Shown here: in pieces, positions 58,147 to 64,000 of the stretch
How the letters are laid out: every line of letters begins with the position of its first letter
Numbering within the stretch: position 1 is the stretch's first letter
Position numbers and translations under genes: made by a program
Notes under the pieces: generated by a model
The model's input: the letters and a program-made list of their open reading frames with translations, nothing else
The model's database searches: none
What the model was told of the DNA's origin: nothing
Assembly (NCBI RefSeq): GCF_003259365.1
Contig: NZ_QLLY01000023.1
Location: 1-64,000 of the forward strand
DNA length: 64,000 nucleotides
From: Streptomyces sp. PsTaAH-137
Lineage (GTDB): Bacteria > Actinomycetota > Actinomycetes > Streptomycetales > Streptomycetaceae
Reading direction: 5' to 3'

Positions 58147-58238
58147 GAGCATCAACCCCGCCGGAAGCAGGGCCCGTTGACAAGGTCGGCGATTAGGGTG
58201 TGCGCCAGACGATGATCGGCGACGAGAGGGGCAGCCCT

Positions 58239-59060
58239 GTGACGAGCAGCGACGCGCACCAGGACGGGATCAGCGAGCGGATCGACACCAGCCGGCCGCA
58301 CACGGCCCGCATCTGGAACTACTGGCTCGGCGGCAAGGACAACTACCCCGTCGACGAGGCGGCCGGGCAGCAGATCCGCGCGCTCCACCCGGGCATCGTC
58401 GACTACGCCCAGGCCGACCGCGCCTTCCTGGGCCGTGCCGTCCGGCACCTCACCGCCGACGTGGGCATACGCCAGTTCCTCGACATCGGCACCGGCCTGC
58501 CGACCGCGGACAACACCCACGAGGTCGCCCAGCGGATCGCGCCCGAGTCGCGGATCGTCTACGTGGACAACGACCCGCTGGTGCTGCGCCACGCGCAGGC
58601 GCTGCTCACCAGTTCTCCGGAGGGCAGCACCGACTACATCGACGCCGACCTGCGCAACGTCGACGAGATCCTCGGCATCGCCGCCAAGACCCTGGACTTC
58701 ACGAAGCCGGTGGCGCTGATCCTGCTCGGCGTGGTCATCTTCGTCGGCGACGACGAGGACCCGTACGGGCTGGTGCGCCGGCTGATCGACGCGCTGCCCG
58801 CGGGCAGCCATCTGGTGCTGTCGCACACCATCACCCGGCCGGACATGCCGGATGTCGACGAGGCCGTCGCGTTCTGGAACGCCAACGGCACACCGAGGCT
58901 GAACCAGCGCACCCCGGAGCAGGTCACCCGCTTCTTCGACGGCCTCGAACTGCTGGAGCCGGGCGTCCTGTCCTGCTCGCGCTGGCGCCCGGAGGACACG
59001 GGCGAGAGCGCCGAACCCGCCGAGGTGGCGATGTTCGCCGGCGTCGGGCGCAAGAACTAG
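58239..59060 (+). CDS. SAM-dependent methyltransferase of the former DUF574 family
   Basis: The 273-residue protein belongs to an actinobacterial methyltransferase group (formerly DUF574): IDTSRPHTARIWNYWLGGKDNYPVDEAAG near the N-terminus, FLDIGTGLPTADNTHEVAQ for SAM binding, VYVDNDPLVLRHAQALL, and a conserved C-terminal segment with FFDGLELLEPGVL. Streptomyces genomes carry many paralogues, often of unknown acceptor. I chose GTG 58239 (GAGAGGGGC ahead); starts at 58200 and 58212 are also open. It ends at a hairpin facing the convergent Liv-type operon. Confidence 0.85.
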   Translation: MTSSDAHQDGISERIDTSRPHTARIWNYWLGGKDNYPVDEAAGQQIRALHPGIVDYAQADRAFLGRAVRHLTADVGIRQFLDIGTGLPTADNTHEVAQRIAPESRIVYVDNDPLVLRHAQALLTSSPEGSTDYIDADLRNVDEILGIAAKTLDFTKPVALILLGVVIFVGDDEDPYGLVRRLIDALPAGSHLVLSHTITRPDMPDVDEAVAFWNANGTPRLNQRTPEQVTRFFDGLELLEPGVLSCSRWRPEDTGESAEPAEVAMFAGVGRKN

Positions 59061-59067
59061 CGGACGT

Positions 59068-59101
59068 GCCGGGCCGCTCGGGTGCCCCCGTGCGGCCCGG
59101 C
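59068..59101. terminator. Hairpin between convergent methyltransferase and LivF-like genes
   Basis: GCCGGGCCGC (59068-59077) and GCGGCCCGGC (59092-59101) form a perfect 10-bp stem with a 14-base loop in the 47-base gap between convergent genes. It probably serves both. Confidence 0.65.
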
Positions 59102-59107
59102 TGCCGG

Positions 59108-59824
59108 TCAGTCCTCGCCGAGATACGCCTTGCGCACGCTGTCGTCGTCCAGGAGGTCGCTGCCGCTGCCCGACAGGCTGATGCGGCCGGTCTCCATGAC
59201 GTAGGCGTGGTCCGCGAGCGCGAGGGCCGCACGGGCGTTCTGCTCGACGAGGAGGATCGTGGTGCCGCCCGCCTTGAGTTCGGCGACGGTCGCCATGATC
59301 TTCTTCATCATGATCGGGGACAGGCCCATGGAGGGCTCGTCCAGCATGAGCAGCTTGGGGCGGCACATCAGCGCCCGCGCCATGGCGAGCATCTGCTGCT
59401 CGCCGCCGGAGAGGGTGCCGGCCGCCTGCGTACGCCTCTCCCGGAGCCGGGGAAAGAGCGTATAGGCGCGCTCGGTGTCGTCGGCGATGCCCTCCGCGTC
59501 CCTGCGCAGGAACGCGCCGAGCAGCAGGTTCTCCTCGACCGTCAGCCGCGGGAAGATGTGCCGTCCCTCGGGCGAGTGGGCGAGGCCGAGGGCGACGATC
59601 TGATGGGCGGGGATCCTTTCGAGGTCGCGGCCGGCGAACCGGATGCGGCCCGCGGACGGGGCAAGGAGGCCGCTGAGGGTGTGCAGGGTGGTGGTCTTGC
59701 CCGCGCCGTTGGTCCCGATGAGGGTGACGACCTGGCCCTCCTCGACGCGGAAGGAGATGCCCTTGACGGCCTCCACCTTCCCGTAGGCGACGCGGAGGTC
59801 GTCGACTTCCAGCAGGGCGGTCAT
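59108..59824 (-). CDS. livF: Branched-chain amino acid ABC transporter ATP-binding protein (LivF)
   Basis: The 238-residue ATPase has Walker A GTNGAGKT (residues 37-44), SPEGRHIFPRLTVEENL, signature LSGGEQQMLAMARAL, Walker B LLMLDEPSMGLSP and the ILLVEQNARAAL segment, all canonical for LivF. It is the last gene of the second leftward Liv operon and overlaps the livG stop by four bases. Confidence 0.95.
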   Translation of the reverse strand: MTALLEVDDLRVAYGKVEAVKGISFRVEEGQVVTLIGTNGAGKTTTLHTLSGLLAPSAGRIRFAGRDLERIPAHQIVALGLAHSPEGRHIFPRLTVEENLLLGAFLRRDAEGIADDTERAYTLFPRLRERRTQAAGTLSGGEQQMLAMARALMCRPKLLMLDEPSMGLSPIMMKKIMATVAELKAGGTTILLVEQNARAALALADHAYVMETGRISLSGSGSDLLDDDSVRKAYLGED

Positions 59825-60606
59825 ACGGTCGTCTCCTCGTCGTCGGGTGCGCCGATGTAGGCCTCGATGACCCGCTCGTCGGCCTGCACCACCGCGGGGG
59901 CGCCCTCAACGAGTTTGGCGCCCTGCACCAGGACCGCGACCCGGTCGCAGAGGTTCATGATGAACCGCATGTCGTGCTCGATGACGAGGACGGCGATGCC
60001 GCGCTCGCGCACCGCGTGCACCAACTCCTCCGTCTCGCGCGTCTCCTGGGGGTTCATGCCCGCGGTCGGCTCGTCGAGGAGGAGCAGCCGGGGGTCGCTG
60101 GCGAGGGCGCGGGCGATCTCCAGGCGGCGCTGGGCGCCGTAGGAGAGGTTGCGGGCGAGGTGCCGCTCGCGGTCGGACAGGCCGACGAAGTCGAGCAGTT
60201 CCCTGGCCCGCTCCCGGGACTCGCGCTCCTCGCGGCGGTAGCGGGGGCCGCGGCCGAGCGCGGCCAGCAGGCCGGCCCGGGTGCGGGTGTGGCGGCCCAC
60301 GATCACGTTCTCCAGGGCCGACATGTTGGCGAACAGGCGGATGTTCTGGAAGGTGCGGGCCACACCGGTCCGGGTGACCCTCGCGGGCCGCGGCGGCAGC
60401 GTCGCGCCCTCGAACAGGACGGCGCCCTCCGTGGGCACGTACAGGCCGGTGAGGCAGTTGAAGAAGGTGGTCTTGCCGGCGCCGTTGGGCCCGATCAGAC
60501 CGACGATCTCGCCCTCGGCGACGGTGAGGTCCACACCGTCGACGGCCGTCAGGCCGCCGAACCGCATGGTCACACCGCGCGCCTCCAGCAAGGGAGTTGG
60601 GCTCAT
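59821..60606 (-). CDS. livG: Branched-chain amino acid ABC transporter ATP-binding protein (LivG)
   Basis: This 261-residue ATPase has Walker A GPNGAGKT (39-46), the LivG variant signature LSYGAQRRLEIARAL, Walker B LLLLDEPTAGMNP and the ARTFQNIRLFANMSALENV Q-loop region. It matches LivG more closely than its counterpart at 25335 does. It overlaps livM and livF by four bases each. Confidence 0.95.
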   Translation of the reverse strand: MSPTPLLEARGVTMRFGGLTAVDGVDLTVAEGEIVGLIGPNGAGKTTFFNCLTGLYVPTEGAVLFEGATLPPRPARVTRTGVARTFQNIRLFANMSALENVIVGRHTRTRAGLLAALGRGPRYRREERESRERARELLDFVGLSDRERHLARNLSYGAQRRLEIARALASDPRLLLLDEPTAGMNPQETRETEELVHAVRERGIAVLVIEHDMRFIMNLCDRVAVLVQGAKLVEGAPAVVQADERVIEAYIGAPDDEETTV

Positions 60607-62273
60607 GCCGGGGTCTTCGCAATCTGAGTGGTGGCGGCTTCGTGGAACTCCAGCTGGTGCTTGCGGTCGGGCACGAGCCCCTCGGGCCTGAAGCGCATCA
60701 TCAGGATCAGGGCGAGACCGAACAGCATCATCTGGTAGTGGCTGAAGAACTCGAACTTGGCGGGCAGCAGATAGAGCAGGGCGGCGCCGACCAGCGGCCC
60801 CGAGACGGTGCCCATGCCGCCGAGGACGACCGCGGCGAGGAGGAAGGCCGAGTTGGGCGGCGCGGTGTCGGCGAACTTGTAGTTCTCGGGGACGGCGTTG
60901 GTCTGGAGGTGCGCCATGACCGTGCCGGCGAGCCCGGCGAGGGAGGCGCCGAGGCCGAAGGCGAGCAGCTTGAACCGGAAGCCCTCGATGCCCATCGCGG
61001 TGGCCGCGGTCTCGTCCTCGCGCAGCGCGATCCAGGCCCGCCCGATACGGGAGTCGCCCGCACGCGCGTACACGAAGACGATGACGGCGATGACGGCGAG
61101 CAGCAGCAGGTAGTAGTTGGCGAACCGGCCGAAGGAGACGCCGAGGATGACGTGCGGCTCCCCGAAGTCGAACCCGAGGATCTCCAGGTTCGGTACGGAG
61201 TTGATGCCGTTGGGCCCGTTGGTGAGGGAGGGGCCCGAGCTGCCGTCGAGGTTGTTGACGGTGATCCGGAAGATCTCGCCGAAGCCGAGGGTGACGATGG
61301 CGAGGTAGTCGCCGTGCAGCCGCAGCGTCGGCGCGCCGATGATCAGACCCGCGACGAGTGAGACGGCCATGCCGAGCAGGGCGGTCGCCCAGAACGGCCA
61401 GGGTCCGACGTGCAGCGTCGAGAAGGTGGAGCCGGAGACGAGCGCGGCCGTGTAGGCGCCGGTGCCGAGGAACGCGACGTAGCCGAGGTCCAGGAGCCCG
61501 ACCAGGCCGACGACGATGTTCAGGCCGAGCGCGACGGCCGCGAACACCAGGATGTTGTCGGCGATGGCCGTGTACTGGTCGCCCTCCTGGGTGAAGGGGA
61601 AGACCAGCGCGGCGGCGAGCGCGGCCACCGAGACGGCCACCCGGTTACGGGCGTTGATCCGGCTGAGCCGCGCCAGGAGCCCGCTCGCGACCAGGGCCCG
61701 AGCGCCGAACCCGGCGGCGGGGAGGAACGCCAGGAACTCCTCGGCGGAGCCGGTGGTGATCCCGTACGCGAGGACGTACATGGCGGCGAGGAACACGACG
61801 GTGATGAGCGCGATCTCGGCGACGCGCGGCAGCCGGGCGTCGGGCGCGGGATCGTCGACGGTGTCGTCGGGCAGCGTGGACGCACCGGCCGCGAGCAGTG
61901 CGGTGGCGGCGAGCGCGAGCCAGCCGCCGGGGTCGACGTTGACCACACCGCCGAGGGTGATCGCGATGGCCCAGACCGTGATCCAGGTCGAGGCGAACGC
62001 GGCGAGCGCGGCGGCGCGCAGGGCCCGGACCGCGCCGCGCGGGGCGAGGTGGGGCACGCCGAGGGCGGCGGCCGTGAAGTACGCGGCGAGCAGCCCGGTG
62101 GCGAGGGTGACGAGCTGGCTGCCTCCCGGGTAGCCGGTGACGGTGAGGTTGCCGGGGAAGCGGGCGGTCCAGGTCCAGGCGAGGAACGGCGCGACGAGGG
62201 TGAGGACCGTTCCGGTGAGGGTGAGCGGCCGGGCGGCGCGGGCGGGGAGGTGGGGCAGTTTCACGGCGATCAC
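60603..62273 (-). CDS. livM: Branched-chain amino acid ABC transporter permease (LivM), extended N-terminus
   Basis: The 556-residue permease has the LivM core in its C-terminal part (NIVVGLVGLLDLGYVAFLGTGAYTAAL near residues 255-281; GRAWIALREDETAATAMGIEGFRFK as the ATPase contact loop). Roughly 220 residues precede it, containing about six more hydrophobic segments, so it is much longer than the LivM-like protein at 23349 (368 residues). Extended LivM proteins exist in actinobacteria; the role of the extra helices is unknown. It overlaps livH and livG by four bases. Confidence 0.93.
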   Translation of the reverse strand: MIAVKLPHLPARAARPLTLTGTVLTLVAPFLAWTWTARFPGNLTVTGYPGGSQLVTLATGLLAAYFTAAALGVPHLAPRGAVRALRAAALAAFASTWITVWAIAITLGGVVNVDPGGWLALAATALLAAGASTLPDDTVDDPAPDARLPRVAEIALITVVFLAAMYVLAYGITTGSAEEFLAFLPAAGFGARALVASGLLARLSRINARNRVAVSVAALAAALVFPFTQEGDQYTAIADNILVFAAVALGLNIVVGLVGLLDLGYVAFLGTGAYTAALVSGSTFSTLHVGPWPFWATALLGMAVSLVAGLIIGAPTLRLHGDYLAIVTLGFGEIFRITVNNLDGSSGPSLTNGPNGINSVPNLEILGFDFGEPHVILGVSFGRFANYYLLLLAVIAVIVFVYARAGDSRIGRAWIALREDETAATAMGIEGFRFKLLAFGLGASLAGLAGTVMAHLQTNAVPENYKFADTAPPNSAFLLAAVVLGGMGTVSGPLVGAALLYLLPAKFEFFSHYQMMLFGLALILMMRFRPEGLVPDRKHQLEFHEAATTQIAKTPA

Positions 62274-63232
62274 GCCCTGTCCGTGGCGAGGCGTTCACCG
62301 AGCAGACCTTGGGGTCTGATCAGCAGCACCAGGATGAGGATGACGAACGCCCACACGTCCTTCCAGGCGGAGCCGCCGAAGGTGTGCAGGGCGGGGAGGT
62401 GCGGCAGCAGCCCGGAGGCCAGGGACTCGGCGACGCCGAGCACGACGCCGCCGAGCATGGCGCCCTGGATGTGTCCGATGCCGCCGAGGACGGCGGCGGT
62501 GAAGCCCTTCAGGCCCGCGATGAAGCCCATGTTGTACGAGATGGTGCCGAGCCGGAGTCCCTGGGTGAGGCAGGCGACGGCGGCGAGGACGGCGCCGATG
62601 GCGAAGGCGATGACGATGACCCGGTCGGTGTCGATGCCCATGAGGCGGGCGGTTTTGGGGTCCTGGGCGGTGGCCTGCATGGCGCGTCCGGTGCGGGTGC
62701 GGCCGACGAACCAGGTCAGGCCGACCATCGCCGCGGCGGCGAGGGCGAGGGTGAGCAGCGCGGCGTACGAGATGGTCACGCCGCCCAGGTGCAGTGGTTT
62801 GCCGGGGAGTTGGGGGAAGGGGACGGGGGCGGTGATGCCGACGGAGGAGCCGGGCAGCGTGAAGAAGTTGAAGACGACCTGCTGGAGGAACAGGGAGAGG
62901 CCGATGGCCGTGATGAGCGGCGCCAGGCGGGGCGCGCCGCGCAGCGGCCGGTACGCGAACCGTTCGGCGGCGACCGCCGCCGTCACCGAGATCAGGACGG
63001 CGGCGATCAGCAGCACGGGGAGTGCCACCCAGAGGTTGACCTGGTGCAGGCCCGGCACCCACGCGTAGACGAAGAGGGCGCCGAACCCGCCGAGCATGAA
63101 GATCTCACCGTGGGCGAAGTTGATGATCTGGAGGATGCCGTAGACCATCGTGTAGCCGACCGCGATGAGGCCGTACATCGCTCCGAGGACGAGTCCGTCG
63201 GAGAGGAGCTGGAAGAGATCGGTGGTGCTCAC
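62270..63232 (-). CDS. livH: Branched-chain amino acid ABC transporter permease (LivH)
   Basis: The 320-residue permease has the LivH segments FQLLSDGLVLGAMYGLIAVGYTMVYGILQIINFAHGEIFMLGGFGAL (residues 8-52) and GRAMQATAQDPKTARLMGI as the ATPase contact loop, with about eight membrane helices. GTG 63232 overlaps the binding-protein stop by four bases; an upstream extension of 11 codons lies inside the binding-protein gene and is unlikely to be used. Confidence 0.94.
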   Translation of the reverse strand: MSTTDLFQLLSDGLVLGAMYGLIAVGYTMVYGILQIINFAHGEIFMLGGFGALFVYAWVPGLHQVNLWVALPVLLIAAVLISVTAAVAAERFAYRPLRGAPRLAPLITAIGLSLFLQQVVFNFFTLPGSSVGITAPVPFPQLPGKPLHLGGVTISYAALLTLALAAAAMVGLTWFVGRTRTGRAMQATAQDPKTARLMGIDTDRVIVIAFAIGAVLAAVACLTQGLRLGTISYNMGFIAGLKGFTAAVLGGIGHIQGAMLGGVVLGVAESLASGLLPHLPALHTFGGSAWKDVWAFVILILVLLIRPQGLLGERLATDRA

Positions 63233-64000
63233 TTGACAGTGACCACCTTGACGCCGTTCTCCCACGTGCCGTTCTTGACGCAGTTGATGCTGATGACCTG
63301 GTTGGTGCTGTCGCCGAACTCGTTGAAGCCGATGGCGCCGGTGGCGCCGTCGAAGGAGACCTTGGCCATGGCCTCGACGACCTTCGGGCGGAGCTGGGTG
63401 ACGTCGCCGACCTTTCCGTCGTTCGCCTTGACGGCGTCGCCGACGGCCTTGATCAGCGCGGTGGTCGCGTCGTAGGTGTAGATGCCGAAGACGCCGTAGG
63501 TCTGCTGGTATCCGGCGGCCTCGTAGGCGGAGACGAACGACTTCGCCGTGGTCATCTTGTCGATGGGCGCGCCGTCGGAGTGGGTGCAGGTGTTGTCGGC
63601 GGCCTTGGCGCCGGCCAGCGAGATCAGCTGGTCGTCCTTGACGGCGTCGCCGCCGCCCATCCGGCCGTCGAAGCCGGCCGCGACGAGCTGCTTCTTCAGC
63701 GCTGCGGCCTGCGGGTACTCGCCGCCGTAGAACACGCCCTTCGCGCCGGAGGACTTGACGGTGTTGACGACGGCGGAGTAGTCGGACTCGTCCGGGTTGA
63801 TGGACTGGTGGAGGACGACCTTGCCGCCGAGCTTCTTGTACGCGGTCGTGAAGTCGTCGACGATCTGGGCGCCGTAGGTCTTCTTGTCGTCGACCGCGGC
63901 GATCTTCTTGATCTTCAGGTCCTTGTAGAGGTACTCGGCCGTGACGGGCACCGCGACGTCGTCGGTGGAGATCGTCCGGAAGTAGTTGTCGTACTGGCGC
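63229..64000 (-). CDS. Branched-chain amino acid ABC transporter substrate-binding protein, N-terminus outside window
   Basis: The last 257 or so residues of a Leu/Ile/Val-type periplasmic-binding protein are present and the frame is open to the window edge; signal peptide and lipobox are therefore not visible. The segment RTISTDDVAVPVTAEYL, then KIAAVDDKKTYGAQIVDDF and GVFYGGEYPQAAALKKQLV, are typical of LivJ/LivK proteins. It is the first gene of the second Liv operon (binding protein, LivH, LivM, LivG, LivF), the usual order, unlike the first operon. The likely ligands are branched-chain amino acids. Confidence 0.93.
   Translation of the reverse strand, partial: RQYDNYFRTISTDDVAVPVTAEYLYKDLKIKKIAAVDDKKTYGAQIVDDFTTAYKKLGGKVVLHQSINPDESDYSAVVNTVKSSGAKGVFYGGEYPQAAALKKQLVAAGFDGRMGGGDAVKDDQLISLAGAKAADNTCTHSDGAPIDKMTTAKSFVSAYEAAGYQQTYGVFGIYTYDATTALIKAVGDAVKANDGKVGDVTQLRPKVVEAMAKVSFDGATGAIGFNEFGDSTNQVISINCVKNGTWENGVKVVTVK

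Noticed and set aside
54064..58155. A 1363-codon open frame antisense to the nitrate reductase fusion
   Set aside because: Its composition (Arg, Val, Gly, His-rich) is that of a high-GC shadow frame, whereas the plus strand encodes clear domains and catalytic motifs over the whole length.

Overview
The window reads as chromosome from a high-GC actinomycete, almost certainly a Streptomyces. Codons are strongly G/C-ending, TTA codons are very rare, GTG starts are common, many starts overlap the previous stop by four bases (ATGA or GTGA), and the short intergenic element with core GCAGTTCCCCGCGCCCCT, familiar from Streptomyces chromosomes, occurs several times. I recognised 55 protein genes plus one candidate leader ORF. 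No tRNA, rRNA, CRISPR array or transposase was seen.

Left part (1-8.2 kb): end of an acyl-CoA carboxylase beta gene, a FrnE/DsbA-fold protein without its CXXC motif, a Tat-exported bicovalent flavin oxidase, a small DUF6069-like membrane protein, a possible carboxylase epsilon subunit, an OmpR-type regulator and, divergent from it, both subunits of a 2-oxoacid:ferredoxin oxidoreductase. The regulator and the alpha subunit each carry one TTA (bldA) codon. This gene set resembles the accessory genes of coelimycin-type polyketide clusters, so the window may open at the edge of a biosynthetic cluster; that is inference.

8.3-10.5 kb: a secreted S33 peptidase and a HEAT-repeat protein. 10.9-22.0 kb: the ethylmalonyl-CoA pathway (tandem 3-hydroxyacyl-CoA dehydrogenase, TetR regulator, then ccr, ethylmalonyl-CoA mutase, CitE/malyl-CoA lyase, MaoC hydratase, acyl-CoA dehydrogenase), followed by psd and pssA for phosphatidylethanolamine synthesis. 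The pathway feeds acetyl-CoA into C4/C5 CoA esters, including the extender units ethylmalonyl-CoA and methylmalonyl-CoA.

22.1-28.5 kb: a complete branched-chain-amino-acid-type ABC transporter on the minus strand with a divergent PucR-type regulator. 28.5-29.0 kb: a 57-bp tandem array made of the Streptomyces intergenic element. 29.0-30.2 kb: glycerate kinase. 30.4-37.9 kb: a neighbourhood rich in ADP-ribose, NAD and DNA-alkylation enzymes (ADP-ribosylglycohydrolase, Nudix, nucleoside hydrolase, MFS carrier, sirtuin, Ogt, Ada-AlkA fusion, macro domain). 37.9-40.3 kb: a CrtI-like oxidoreductase and an inositol-monophosphatase-family enzyme.

40.4-47.8 kb: a tightly coupled minus-strand operon for an Opp/Dpp peptide transporter ending in a gamma-glutamyltransferase-family hydrolase. 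48.0-51.1 kb: a cold-shock-domain protein, and a sensor kinase-regulator-lipoprotein operon. 51.3-53.9 kb: an AhpD-like protein coupled to a methyltransferase, and a secreted DUF3558-like protein. 54.1-58.1 kb: a single 1355-residue assimilatory nitrate reductase fused to a CysJ-type flavoprotein. 58.2-59.1 kb: a DUF574-type methyltransferase. 59.1-64.0 kb: a second full Liv-type transporter, whose binding protein runs off the window.
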